The position numbers and the translations under genes were made by a program. Below the pieces are notes generated by a model, which searched no databases, was not told where the DNA came from, and saw only the letters and a list, made by a program, of their open reading frames with translations. Shown piece after piece: positions 12,748 to 24,723 of a DNA stretch of 40,327 nt (position 1 is the first letter of the stretch; each line of letters begins with the position of its first letter). This DNA comes from Ichthyophthirius multifiliis (Eukaryota; Ciliophora; Oligohymenophorea; Hymenostomatida): NCBI RefSeq assembly GCF_000220395.1, contig NW_004087744.1, forward strand, positions 1 to 40,327, read 5' to 3'.

Positions 12748-13176
12748 TTATATTTGCTTTTTTTCTGTTACTATTTGTATTTTACTTATACTTTTTGTTT
12801 ATTTAATGTTAATTTTTTTTTTTTTTTTTATATTATTTAAAGATATATTTATTTAAGCAATTTTTTGATAGCCAAAATTAGGGAAAATTTACTTAATATT
12901 GTATAAATACAATTATTTAATATATAAAATTTATCTTTATAAATATTAATTTATTAATATATTGTATAAAATAATAATATAAAAATTTAGAATAGATCAA
13001 TAAAAAATAAATTATATTTATATTAAATTATTTATTAATTTATTTATATACATAAATATTTTTCTTTTATCATTTATAATATTATATTAATTTTATTATT
13101 TATATTTTTCGCTTAATATTATTAAATAAAATAAATTAAATAAAAACAAAATTATATATAAAATAATTATATAATA

Positions 13177-13207
<31 letters not shown>

Positions 13208-13254
13208 TTATATTTGTTTTTTTTTATTTTAATAAATATCTTTATATATATATA

Positions 13255-13286
<32 letters not shown>

Positions 13287-13487
13287 ATATTTTCTTTTTT
13301 TTATTTAATATTTAAATTATTATAAGCGTTTTAAATTAATTATCTTAATTTTTAATATTTTAAATATAATCATTATTTATTAATTATGAAATTTAATTAA
13401 TTGCAATTTATTAAATATTATACTTTTATAGAAATTAAATAATAGTTGATTTATAAAAATAGAAAATTATTATATACAAAAAAAAAA
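12748..13487. other. A/T-rich gene-free stretch with simple repeats
   Basis: No gene is visible in this 740-base interval. It contains an (AT)11 run at 13174-13195, alternating TTTATA repeats just after it, and a run of about 25 T starting at 13255. It separates the 5' side of the membrane-protein gene from the 3' end of the two-pore channel gene. Confidence 0.7.
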
Positions 13488-16400
13488 TCAAATTTATTCT
13501 TAATCATTATTTTAATTTATTTAATAGTTGAGTAATTCAGATACCTTAATATAAAAGTTTGTTCTATGTATTTATAAAATATCTTATAAGTTTTTTAGCA
13601 TTTCAATGACATAAGCGAGAGGCATAGAACTTTATTAATTAATTTAATCTTTATAAGAAGTTTAACTATTTTTTATATACTCTAAATTAACTTTAAATCC
13701 AGCCTTTTTATTAGATTATCTTTAAGTTTAATTATCCGAATCACAAATATTTTTGAAAATGCCTTTATTTAAATTATTATTTTCTTATTCAGTTTCTCCT
13801 ATATAAGAAACTATAATTATCATGATTTTTTTTACAAATATGTTTATTTTTTATTATAAATTATTTTAGAATTTTTTATTTAGTAATTTAGAAGTTTAAG
13901 AAATAGTTTTTTCTTAAAAATTATTAATATCAAACATAAAAAAAAGGTCACTAGTATTTTTTTTTTAAAAAAAAAAATATAATAAATATAATATTTATTC
14001 TACAATATTTTATCATTAGGATTCAGTTATAAGAAACTTTAATCATTTTCTATACAACTAGCAATTTTAGCAAAAGATTCGTAAAATTTGACCATTAATT
14101 ATTACATGATTTCAATTTAGGGAGTCAAAAAGAAATCTTTTGAAATAAATATTTCATTTTTTTTATTAAAAATTTTATCATAATAATCCCAAGGACCATC
14201 TCCTATTAAAAAAGGTTGATATTTATTATCTTGTTAATGAATACAGAACCAATTATCTAAAGAGTCCTTTTTTTTTAAATTAAAGTTAACAAAAATAAAT
14301 AAAATAATTTAAATAATATACTTGAAAAACAAATTTCATAAAACTTCCTTTTCTAAAAATAACATTACTTAAGTTTTTTTCAAAGCTATTCAAAATTTAA
14401 AAAAAACTTTGGCTTTCAATTTAGTTATGTCTTAGTAATCTTTTAAAATTATACAAAAGAAAACTCTCATATTTTAAAATAGGACCAGCATTAACATCAT
14501 GAAAAATATTAAAAAAAGTCCCATAACAGTCTTAGAAATAATCAATTTCAAGTTTTTTTATCATATCCATATTTGAGTCTTTTAAAAGTGCTTTTTTCAT
14601 CATATAATTAGAATTTATACTTTCTTAATCGTTTCCGTATTAATTTCTTTCTTTAATAAGTTCCTCGTTTTTTTTTTTTTATTCTTCATCTTCTTTATCA
14701 TCTAATAAATCGTCGTGCATTTATTTTATGTAAATTCGCATTGCTTCAGCATTATCGGAGAGTAAAAAATCTTATGAGAAATCGATTTCCATATTTTATT
14801 TTTTCTTTTATTTTTGGATTGTTTTTAGAAATTTAAATGGTTTAATTTTGATTTTTAAATGTCTAATTATTTCTATTTGTATTTTCTTTTCATTTTCGAT
14901 ATTATTTATTTATGAGTTTATACTTATATTTGATTCACTTTTTGTTTTTTGGTTTGTTTAGCTTTATTAGTATTCTATTTTATTTACTATTTCACTATAT
15001 TATGTATATTATTTATATATATATTTTTAAATTTACTTTTTTATAGAAGGCCCATATATTTATTCTTTAATTTCGAAAATACCCTAAATAATACTTATTT
15101 AGGAAGAAGATGATTAGGAGTTCCTTTTTTCACCTAATAAAATCAAAGGATTTTTTTCTTTTCTTAAATCAAAATCTCTTGGAGAATTAAAATTTTTATT
15201 ATTATTTAATTTTAGTTTTGTAAAGAATTATTTATATTCATCTATAAGATTACTATTTTTATCCTCATCTTCTTATAATTTTTTCGATATATTCGGGCAT
15301 TCTTAAGGATAATAAGGAAGAGCTCCTTCACTAGAAATCAGGCTATTCTAAAAGGTATTGTTTCGAATATTATTAATAATAATAAAATAATTGTTAATTT
15401 CTTAAATATTATTAGGTTAACTTATTATCTAGCTCTCTTTTTTTTAAATTAAATGTTAACTTTCCTTTTCTTAGTTTTTTTCTTTTAATTCCTAATCAAC
15501 TACCCTGAAAACTTCCCAGACAACCCCTTTAATAAGCGAAAGCAAAATTAAAGAAATAAACATTTCAAAAGTATTAAAAAAGAACATACTTAATAGAAAA
15601 TTTCCGAATTTGTACGCATAATCATATGTACACAAACTCCAGTTTGATTCAATCATAATTTAGAAAAGTATTAAAAGAGAATTTTTAAAAGAAGTGAAGT
15701 CTCCTAGTATATTCTCTTAATAAGGAGAATTTTTTTTATATGAGAAAGTTCTTATATTGAAAATTTCCATTCCCCAAACAGCATAAAGATAAAAAATAAT
15801 AATTAAAATTGGAATTAATTGTAAAACTTATTATTTTTTAATATAAATTAAAAAAAAAAAGAAATTCATTTACTTATAGGTATGCACATAAAAATCTTTT
15901 AAATTAAAAGTTAAACTTAATTTAATGTTTCAGCGCCAATAATTAATAAATTAAATACTTTAAAAGACCTTAGTTTATTAAAAATTTTAATAATTCTATT
16001 GATTCTAGAAATTTTTAATAATTTGGCATTTTTTAATACTTAAATTAATTAAGTTAGAATATTTGTTGAAAGAGTCATAATTAACATTAAAAAATCAAAT
16101 ACATTCCAACTATCTTCAAAATATTTTTCAAATCCCAAACCTATAAATTTTATTCCGAATTCAATGACATATATATAAACTATTAAATCATCTATTGTTT
16201 CATAGATTTTTTATATGTTCTCTCTAAGTTCTAATAATGATAATATTATAACAATTATATTAAATATCAATACGATTGACATAAACAATTCGAAATAATT
16301 GTTATTTGCAATTTTTTTTAAGTAAAGTTTTTTATTAAAGAAATTCCTTGTTTTTTTCCAACATAAATTATCCTTAATATATGGGAGTGAAAATTTTTTA

Positions 16401-18296
16401 TTACTTTCGAGAACATCTATTAAATCAAAAAAATCATCTAGAGTTAGAATCTACTATTATTATTTATCTAAATGCAAAAATAGACTTCTAATTCTTTTTA
16501 CAATTTTTTTTTATTTAAATAAACAATACTCATAAAATTATGGAAAGTCTCATAATCAATACTCTTATTTCTTTTTTGTTTTTTTTAATTTGTTTTTATG
16601 TTTATAAATTTATTTTACTTACTCATTAAAATCTATAGAAATAAAGCTTGCTAATAAACATTCTCTTTATTTTATTCGATCTTATAGGACATATTTACTT
16701 CTACTTCGCTTAGTAAAAAATAATATTTGCTATTTTAATTTAATTTTTTTATATTACACAATATGATTCAAAAACTACAGCTACAGGTATTGGAACAAAA
16801 ATAAATAATTATAAGGTTACATATGAAATAAAATATATTAAATAATAACGAGAATATGTTATTGAAGGTAATATACATTCTGGATATCCATCAAAGCTTA
16901 TCATTGCAAAAAGCAAATTAAATGAATTTAATATGTTTGAAAAATTATTCTTTTTATTTATTTTTTAGTATTTTTTTTTTTTAATTTACTGTGTATTCGT
17001 CATATTCAATTTAATTATCTAAATTACCTATTATAAGATATCCTATTAAAGCAAAGGTAAAAGTAGTAAAGAAAAAAAAAAAGAAAAGCTATAAAATTTT
17101 ACGCATTGAACCTAAAATACTTTTAAAAGACCTCCTTAATTCTGTAGAATAAAACAAAATCATAACTATAAAAATTCATTTTAAATTATTGAAAAAAATA
17201 AAATACATGGCCTGAAATATTTACCAAATCTTTAATTACTTTTGGTAGAATAAAAAATAATATAATCTAACTCTAAAATAAATATAAAAAGAGTTCTTAA
17301 AGAGAGCTTTTTATTAACAATAAATAAATACATTTTATCTTAATCATTTAATCTATGTATAATTTCTAAAAAAACATCAAATTGCAAAATACAGATAATA
17401 ATTATCTCATAAATTTTCTAGAAATAAGGAATTATAGTATAGGTATCATGACTATTTGTTGGCTCGTTAAAACTTAAAATTAGTAAACTAAAAGATAAAA
17501 GAAATAAAAGATAATTCCAAATAAAATTTATTTGCCAAAGGTAAACATAATATATAAAAGGATTTTACAAGACTAAATATTATTTATATTACTTATTTTT
17601 TTTTTAAAAAAAAAAAAACCTTCTATATCATTTCGTACAGGTCTTAAATTTAAACCATCATGTAGATGTCTTACTGCTTTTAAAATTCTTTCTTATTTAT
17701 TTAATTAATGAATTGTTTTTAATAAACTTTTAATAGTTTCCTTTCTCTTTTTTTTTTTTTTATAAAAATTTAATCAAAAAATGTTGGGGATAAGTTTTTT
17801 TTTTTTTTAAAAAAAAAAAATTCTAAATTATTTTTTTTTTAATTTTAAAAATCAAATAATTTTGTACTTTTTCATGTATTTATTATTATTTTTAATTTAT
17901 TTTTAAATCAACGTTTTCATGTTTACTTTTTTTTTTACTTTATTTTGGTTCTTTTAAAGATAGTTAATGGAATGTAAATTATTTAACGAAGTTTTAATTT
18001 TCTATACTTCTTGTATTAAAAGTAGATACTTTTTTTAAGGAATATAATAAAAAGCTTTAATGTCTTTTTGTTTAATATCTTTCAATATTTTTAAAAATTT
18101 TTGCAATTTAAAATCTTAATTTATTTAGATTCGTTTTATCGTTTGGAAATTTTTATTATTTATTTAAATATGAATCGCTTAAAGAACCTATTTTTTGTAA
18201 ATTTAAAATTCTAAAATTTTAATAATTGTTTAAAGACTAAAATCTTATTTAATTATCTAATTATGATAATGAATTATTTTCAATTTAATTTTCCAT
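13488..18296 (-). CDS. Two-pore-type cation channel (TPC), two ion-transport domains
   Basis: TPCs are endolysosomal or vacuolar Ca2+/Na+ channels with two six-helix repeats. The cytosolic start contains HLHDGLNLRPVRND, matching the region just before domain I. Domain I has S1 near 17510 and a pore near 16890 (FAMISFDGYPECILPS, the place of TPC's NNPDVMMP filter) followed by S6. A linker helix region follows. Domain II runs from S1 near 16290 through an S4 near 16000 with spaced Lys/Arg (KLLKISRINRIIK), pore helix SLLILFQIMIESNW near 15660, and S6 near 15550. A long acidic cytosolic tail follows, ending LLNYQINQNNDQEQI. Start ATG at 18294-18296, TGA at 13488-13490. Many short introns; clearly seen ones include 17747-17867 and 17573-17619. 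Exon borders in the tail are only partly resolved. Confidence 0.78.
13957..13977. repeat. T10A11 tract inside an intron of the TPC gene
   Basis: Ten T followed by eleven A. On the minus strand it lies between a GTAGAATAAA donor and a AATACTAG acceptor, so it sits in a short intron of the channel gene. Confidence 0.75.
17596..17618. repeat. T10A13 tract inside an intron of the TPC gene
   Basis: Ten T followed by thirteen A make up about half of the 47-nt intron 17573-17619; on the coding strand the donor GT runs straight into the T tract. Removing the intron joins RNDIEG to the membrane segment of domain I in frame. Confidence 0.85.
17795..17820. repeat. T14A12 tract inside the first intron of the TPC gene
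   Basis: Fourteen T followed by twelve A, within the 121-nt intron 17747-17867. Without the intron the tract and a following TGA would end the protein early; with it the frame continues into RKETIKSLL. Confidence 0.75.
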
Positions 18297-18633
18297 TTTT
18301 CTAAAATATTATTTAGTGTTTTTTATTTTATTTTTTCTATTAATTTTTTGAAATAATAAAAAAAAAAAAAATTATTTTTAATTAATTCTAAACATAAAAA
18401 ATAATATGTTTTTAAACATTTTATAGTTTAAATTTAATAAATATAAATATTTTATTATAAGAATTTAATATTTTTTTTTCTAGATCTAATATAATAACCT
18501 TCAAATTTTTGTTAAAATATTAAAGAAAATAATAATTTGTTTTATTAAAAAAATATTTAATAATTATAAAATTTTAAAATAACAAACAAAATTAAATAAA
18601 ATATTAACTTAAGATAAAAAAAATAAAATAAAA
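18297..18633. other. Divergent promoter region, no gene
   Basis: This 337-base A/T-rich stretch lies between the divergently transcribed channel gene and the Rab gene. It contains long A and T runs and no open coding-like segment; both promoters must lie here. Confidence 0.7.
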
Positions 18634-19298
18634 ATGTCAAGATAACCTTAAAAAGATACCGAATATGATTGGCTAGTAAAATTATTAATTATAGGTGATT
18701 CCGGAGTAGGAAAAACAAACATTCTTTTAAGATTTTGTGACGATAAATTTTCTCAAACCCATTTAACAACTATAGGTTTTTTTCAAATAAAAATAGAGAA
18801 AAAATAAAATAAAAATAAATAGGAATTGACTTTAAAATGAAAAAAATAGAAATAGATAATAAAAAAATAAAATTATAAGTATGGGATACAGCCGGGTAAG
18901 AAAGATTTCGTACAATCACTTAAAATTATTATAAAGGAGCAATGGGAATAATAATGACATATGCAATAAATGATAAAGAATCTTTTAATAATGTTGAATT
19001 ATGGATGAAATAAATTAGAGAATAAGCAGATAGTAATGTATAAAAAATACTTGTAGGCAATAAAAGTGATATGGAGAGTGAAAGATAGGTTACTCTTTAA
19101 GAAGGAAAAGCCTTAGCAGATAGTTTTGGAATTAAGTTTTTCGAAACTTCAGCAAAAACTAATGAAAATGTACATGATGCGTTTATTAGTATTTGTAGAG
19201 ATATAAAAGAAAAAATGATGTAAAATGAAAATAATGCTAAGAATAGTCATTTATCAAATAATCCTAATTAATAAAATAAAGGTGGATGTGAATGTTGA
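18634..19298 (+). CDS. Rab-family small GTPase, Rab8-like
   Basis: Rab GTPases direct vesicle transport. All G boxes are visible: GDSGVGKT (P loop), a switch I ending TTIGIDFK, WDTAGQERFRTI (switch II), GNKSD and ETSAKT. The effector region TIGIDFK and the [12 protein letters not shown] segment are closest to the Rab8/Rab10 branch. The C terminus GGCEC ends in a CXC motif, expected to be doubly geranylgeranylated. One 47-nt intron, 18776-18822, interrupts the switch I glycine codon. One deviation: the usual VYD after GAMGI is TYA. About 205 residues, the usual Rab length. ATG 18634, TGA 19296-19298. The exact Rab subtype is an inference from a few motifs. Confidence 0.92.
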
Positions 19299-19509
19299 AA
19301 AATAAAATAAATAAAATATGAAAACATATATATCATTTAATAAAGAAAAAAAAAAAAAAAAATAGAATAAAAACATATATTTAATCTAATTTACCTTTAA
19401 ATGTATATAATAATAATTAATTAAAAAAAAAAAAACATAAATATAAATATAAAAATAAAAATACTAAGAGATATAAATATAATTAAATAACTAAAATAAA
19501 TAAAAAAAA

Positions 19510-20521
19510 ATGTCAGATATTAAATTCGTAAAAATTTTTAAAGAATTTTAAGAATTTATAAAAAATGAAAATAAATAACAATATAACGAATACTTAAAAG
19601 AATATGGTTTATATTATTTTTTATTAATGTAGACAATATTATTTCCACTTGATAAGATCAAAATAATGTAATAAGTTAACAATGCATTTCCAGAAATATA
19701 TAATTAGGATAATAGATACAAATTTATAAAAACTGTGAGAAATTTTTTATAATAAAATGAAGAAATTGAACTTTCTACATTATTATATAGAGGATATATA
19801 TGTTAATTAGCAAAATTATATGTAAAAGAATTTGGAGCTTTTTATTTTTCTCAAAAATTATTGAATAAAAACAACCATTTTGATATAAAAGCAGATCCAG
19901 TTAAACACTCTTTTTATAACTTTTATTATTCATTTGCTATTGGATCTTTTGTAGAAATATTTGCGTTTCCTTTAGAAAAAGCTAAAACAATAATGATAAT
20001 GGATTCAGATCCAGATTATGAAAAATAAAAATATAGATGTAACAAAATAATTATTTTTTAAAAATATTTATATATTTATAATTATAGCACCTATTACTCC
20101 TTTCATATAACAAGCAGAAAATAATAAATATGGATAATTTACAGGATTTGGAATTTCAATGTTAGGAGCGGCTATTTATAGAGGCATTTAAATCGGATTA
20201 TATGAAACTTTAATGAATTTGGGTTTAAAAGATTATGGATGGTATTTATAGTTACCTACAAGTGTTTTAGCGACAATTATAGGATAAAAAGTAGCTTATC
20301 CTTTTGATACTTTAAGACGAAAGTTGTTTTTACAAGGAACTGATTTCGAAGTAGAAGTAAATGTTAAGAAAACTTTTACAAATTATAGTAATACATATAG
20401 AAAATCTTTAATGATTGGATGGGGTATTTAATTTTATAAAAGTTTTTTGAGTGGGTTTGCTTTGTTTTCATATAAAAGTTATTTAGATTACTAAAATTAT
20501 TTATAAAATTAACCAGAATGA
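19510..20521 (+). CDS. Mitochondrial carrier family protein, ADP/ATP-carrier-like
   Basis: Carriers of this family move metabolites across the mitochondrial inner membrane. Three copies of the P-x-[DE]-x-x-[KR] signature are visible: FPLDKIK, FPLEKAK and YPFDTLR, one per ~100-residue repeat. The segment YRGIQIGLYETL closely resembles the ADP/ATP carrier's third repeat entry. The nucleotide-carrier hallmark RRRMMM is replaced by RRKLFL, so it is a divergent member and the substrate is uncertain. One 49-nt intron, 20039-20087. About 320 residues, the normal length. ATG 19510, TGA 20519-20521. It follows the Rab gene by 211 bases on the same strand and converges with the DHHC gene 52 bases away. 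Confidence 0.88.
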
Positions 20522-20572
20522 TGGAAAATAAAAATAACATATATAATTGAGTATTTTTTAGTTTTTTTTATT

Positions 20573-21371
20573 TCATAAAAGAAACAAAAAAAAACAATAG
20601 AAAAAATAAAAAAATGTACAGCAAATAAATATCTTAAAAAAAAACATATTCCCTTTCCCTATACATTTTCCTGTCCAAGGACAATGATGGTCATAATCTT
20701 AAATACAAATATCACATTCGAAACAATGATATATTCCTTAGTTTTTTATTATTTAACATTTATCACAAAAACTATGTTTTTTTTATTTTTTATTTATTTT
20801 TTATTTTGTTTATATTACTAATTATAATGAATTATAGTATTGTCTGGTGGTTTTTTAGCACTTGCGATACCTGGGTTTAGTAATGCAGTTAGTAAATAAC
20901 TTATTATTTGTAAGAAGTTTATTCCAAATGTTAAAATATATATAACTTTTCCTTTTTTAACTGAGTATTTAAATGTCAAATAATAACCTAAAATCAAAAA
21001 AGAAATCCATGTTCCTATAAATATTTTAACTTTTTTTTATTAAATAAAAAAAAAAACAGCAAAAAATAGAAAATTTATTTTTGGTTTTTTTTTTTTTTAC
21101 AATCTGGTCCTAATGTAAATAAAGGCTCATTTTTGATATGCATTATGACACATGTTTTTCCATAATATCTTTTGAATTTTTATATTTAGAGATTTTCTTT
21201 TTGTAGTGGTAATTATTTTTCAATTATAATTTATTTTTCTTTAGTTTATTGTTAAATTGAAATTTAATTGTTATTATCGTATAATTAATTTATTTATTTT
21301 TCTAAGTCTTAATTTCGATATTAATTTTATTCCTAATTTAAAATATCTCCATTACTATCAAAATTTATCAT
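20573..21371 (-). CDS. DHHC-type protein S-palmitoyltransferase
   Basis: DHHC enzymes attach palmitate to cysteines of membrane-associated proteins. The cysteine-rich domain is clear: YFCDKCQ, HCFECDIC and DYDHHCPWTGKCIG, with the catalytic Cys in DHHC. The predicted protein has a Gln/Asn-rich cytosolic N terminus, two membrane segments (one with VKIFIGTWISFLIL), the NPG motif before the cysteine-rich domain, and a final hydrophobic stretch after it. It stops right after that last membrane segment, so the usual C-terminal tail with a TTxE motif is missing. One 47-nt intron, 20772-20818, lies just before the zinc-binding cysteines. A second intron starting at the GTAAAA after GPD is possible but not needed for the frame. 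ATG 21369-21371, TGA 20573-20575. Confidence 0.9.
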
Positions 21372-21566
21372 TTGTATTTTTTATATACTTTTTTATTTTA
21401 TTTTAAAAAAATATTTTATATATATATATATTTCTTTTTAAATTAAAATAATATATAAATACTTTTTTATTAATATTATTTAATCTTTTTAAATATAAAT
21501 TTACATTACAAAATATTAAAATATATATACAATTTAGAAAAAAAAAAAAATAAGGAAAGAATTTTT

Positions 21567-22156
21567 TCATTCACATAAATCACTTACTTAATTATTTAAA
21601 TCTAAAACTTACATATATTTTTCGATAGTTTTACTTTCATCTATATTTTCTGCGTGTTTAAAATTATTTAAAATTTAAATTTAGTTTTCTTTTTGATTTT
21701 TTCCTTGTATTATTTTTTCAAATTTTTAAGTATTTAAAAAAGTTGAAAAATTATTATCTTTTTCATTATTCTAAAAATCTTCTTTTTCGAAAAAATTCAT
21801 TATTTCCTTTAATTCATTTTCTATCATAGGCTTTAATTATTTACATTAAAATAAATATATAAGTGTTTTTTTGTTTTAATTTTTACTTCTGATATATTAT
21901 ACGAATTGCCAAACTTTTATTCCGGAGAATCTATTTTATCTAGTTAAGATTTTTTTTATTATTTCCTTTTTTCAAAAATATTGTCTGGATTAGTTTTAAT
22001 ATTTTTTTAGTTAGATTGATTGTTGTTGTTGCTTTTTTATGAAGTTTAAATTTAATTATAATAAGTTTTTTAATTATAAGGAGTTTATTAATTAATATTT
22101 TTTTAATGACTTAAATTGCCGAAAGCGAATCTACTAGTATTATTATTATTACTCAT
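21567..22156 (-). CDS. Small Asn/Gln-rich protein, function unknown
   Basis: The predicted 177-residue protein has two parts. The N-terminal 90 residues are disordered, rich in Asn, Gln and Ser, with FAFG and KFG motifs that faintly recall FG nucleoporins. After one 56-nt intron (21831-21886) the rest is charged and likely helical, ending VLDLNNQVSDLCE. Start ATG at 22154-22156, stop at 21567-21569. Two FG motifs are too few to call it a nucleoporin; I do not assign a function. It and the DHHC gene upstream of its stop lie on the same strand, 195 bases apart. Confidence 0.68.
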
Positions 22157-22635
22157 TTTTATTTGAATTTTTTTTGTATATATTTTTTTTTTTAAATTTT
22201 AATTTTTTTGATTTATTTAAGTAAAATAATATTTCCAAAAAATAAAGTATTATCATTTCTAAAATAAAATATAAATGTTTATATATATTAATATTTTTTA
22301 AAAATAATAATAAATAATATGTAATAAATATTATAATAAAAAAAATTAATATATTTTTTACATAAATATCATTTATTTATAAACTATAACTATTTATATT
22401 ATTTATTAACAGAAATATAAAACTAACATTTTATGGATATGAGTAAATATTTATCATCATTTATTTATTTTTATATAAAAAAATTATTTATTTCAATTAT
22501 AATATGATATCAATTCAAATTTAATTTAAATAATAATTTTTAAAATTTATAAATTTAAATTAAAAGTTTTAATTGTAAAATAAAATAAAAAAACAAAACA
22601 AAAATAATTAAGTAAGAATACTAAAAAATAAAAAA

Positions 22636-23492
22636 ATGGAGTAATATTAAATAATTTTTAATAATGTAGATAATATTTTTTTTTAACATTTTAAAAAACT
22701 CTCTTAACAAAATGATTATTGATTCTTTTTAAAAAAAAATATAAGTAAAAATAAATAATTATTTTAAAAAATAAAAAATAAAATCAATGTTATTATAATA
22801 TTGAATTTATTATAAATAAATATTTCTAAATTTTAAATGAAATAATAATAAAAATTATAAATTTAATATTTAGTTAAAGTTTATTTTAAATTATTATATA
22901 AAAAATTAATTTCGAAAAATTAAGATATTAAAAAATAAAAAGACTTTAAATTAATTTTACTTTAGATTTTTTTATATAATGTTATTTTTTAATTATTGTT
23001 TTTTTTTTAAAAAAAAACAAATCTATACTAAAAAATAAACAATTAGCTATATAAAATTAATTTATTTTTAACTTTTAAAGGTGTAAAGTTTTAAGGTTTA
23101 TAATAAGAGATTTTAATATATTATATTTTTAATTAATTTGGGCATTCGAGTTGTTAAATTAAAAACATTTATTCGAATTTGTAAGGGTAGATTTTAAAGT
23201 TTTTTTGGATATAAAATATTCAAAAATAAAATAAATGTAATAAGAAAATAAGTATTATAATAAAGTATTTTGTTAAAAATATTAAATAATAAAAGCAAAT
23301 GAAATATTAAAGTATATATTTATTATAATACAATAATACATATAATATTTAAATAAAAATTTATATATTATATTAGTAGTATTATTAATATTTTTTTACA
23401 AATATTGTTAATATTTTATTTTATTTGAAAATATAATAATATTTCATTAGTTTAATTTAATAATAATAAATCTTTTAAATATAACTATATGA
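22636..23492 (+). CDS. Weak gene candidate in a large A/T-rich gap
   Basis: This is the only coding-like signal in the 1.5-kb gap 22157-23625. A possible first exon starts at 22636 (MEQYQIIFNNVDNIFF). A later segment from about 23081, after an acceptor-like TTTTAAAG, reads FIIRDFNILYFQLIWAFEL and continues to a TGA at 23490-23492 with somewhat higher G+C than its surroundings. I could not join the two with convincing introns, and chance open frames are common when only TGA stops translation. It may be a rapidly evolving gene, a decayed one, or noise. The remainder of the gap shows nothing else. Confidence 0.22.
22999..23017. repeat. T10A9 tract
   Basis: Ten T followed by nine A in the A/T-rich gap, within the weak candidate gene. 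It matches the other T10A10-type tracts of the window. Confidence 0.85.
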
Positions 23493-23625
23493 TAAACTTA
23501 AATTATTATATAATTAAATTTTTAAAATATAATCATAAAACAACTAAAATTATTTACTGTGTAAAAAAATATCTTTTTTTTGGGTTTAATTTTTTTATAT
23601 TGTGCTTTTAACAATAATTTTATAT

Positions 23626-23979
23626 TCAATTTCTATTGATGCAATCACAAGGTTCATATCTAACTTTAGTTATATGGTTTTAGCATTATTAACAATAATA
23701 AGAAGTATCTTTACAATTATTACAACAAAAAGGTAATATACCAGGTAAAATTCCAAAAACAGACCAAATTAAACAACATAGCCAAGTTCCTGTTCCTATT
23801 TAATATTTGATCTGAAGGTTTGCTTCTTTATTGCAATTATCACAGTATTAAGATGGTACAAAATTATAATTATATTTTTTCTAATGACCAGACTTTAAAC
23901 TAACATATTCATTATTATAGTTTTGCATTTAATTTTATTATTGATCTTAATTAGTGTTTATTGGTTATTGTTAATTCAT
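23626..23979 (-). CDS. LITAF-domain membrane-associated zinc protein
   Basis: LITAF-type proteins sit on endosomal or plasma membranes through a hydrophobic loop flanked by two halves of a zinc site. The 117-residue protein has a Gln/Asn-rich N terminus, then YCDNCNKEA (first CxxC), the hydrophobic insert TWLCCLIWSVFGILPGI, and PFCCNNCKDTSYYCQQC (second half), followed by a short tail. The order, spacing and the PFC-x2-CKD core match the family well. No intron. ATG 23977-23979, TGA 23626-23628. It may act in endosomal sorting as in animals, but the ciliate role is not known. The SWS1 gene follows upstream on the same strand after 142 bases. Confidence 0.87.
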
Positions 23980-24121
23980 TTTTAATATTTTTATTTTTGT
24001 TCTTTATTTTATTTTTCTTTATTTTTTATAAAACGGAAATTTTTGTTTGTTTTTTAATATATTTATTTAATTTTTTATTAAAAAAATATTAAATATATAT
24101 TTTTTTTTTTTTATATAATTT

Positions 24122-24556
24122 TCATTTTTAAATTTATTATAAAATTTCAAAGTATTTATCTAATTCGATTTATTTAATTTAAAATTCGTTTGATTATTCA
24201 GATATTAAAATGGCAAGTATATGCTTACAAATATTTAGTTTTTCTAAAAAATTAATACTGCTAAAATAATCACATGAACAATATTTATTTTTATTATTTT
24301 AGTTGAAAAATATAATGTATATTTATTTTTTATCTTCATTTATTTAATAAAGTTAAGGATTTTAATATTAATAATAGTTATCAATAGTTTAATATTTTAT
24401 AATGGATTATTTCTTTATTATTTATAAAGATTATATTAAAGTATTTCCAAAAATAAAATTCAGTTTATAAATTATAACATTTTTTTCTTTTTCTGATGCA
24501 TTTTTTAATAAAAGAATATTTTTTTCAAATAATTATTAAATAATTTATATATCCAT
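24122..24556 (-). CDS. ZSWIM7: SWS1/ZSWIM7 homologue, SWIM zinc-finger recombination factor
   Basis: SWS1 (ZSWIM7) is the conserved core of the Shu complex, which helps Rad51-family filaments in homologous recombination and meiosis. The 144-residue single-exon protein has the human length (about 140). It shows the conserved helix KLNFIFGNTLIQSL, matching LKFLFGSSATQAL in the human protein, then KKQSI, and the SWIM zinc motif C-x-C-x(n)-C-x-H as YCSCDYF and ICKHILAILIS. ATG 24554-24556, TGA 24122-24124. The whole length aligns by eye without gaps of note, so I am confident in the family. In a ciliate, meiotic recombination takes place in the micronucleus, so expression is likely linked to mating; the sequence itself does not show this. 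Confidence 0.87.
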
Positions 24557-24723
24557 TATTTATTTTATTAAGGAAAAAAAAAAAAAATTATATATACATA
24601 TATAAATTCACATTTAAAATTATTAAATAAATAAATATACTTAAAACTAAAAAAGTAGTATATATAAAAAACCTTATTTTTTTAAAAAAAAATTATACAT
24701 TTTTTATTATTTTAAATTTTCTA

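Noticed and set aside
21567-22156. Calling the small Asn/Gln-rich protein an FG nucleoporin
   Set aside because: Only two FG-type motifs occur, too few for the family.
23040-23220. A slightly G+C-richer patch considered as a tRNA or other RNA gene
   Set aside because: The TTCGAG element does not sit in a proper B box and no cloverleaf or acceptor stem can be formed.
22157-23625. Search for transposon or other mobile-element genes in the largest gaps
   Set aside because: No transposase, reverse transcriptase or terminal repeats were visible here or in 37006-39252.
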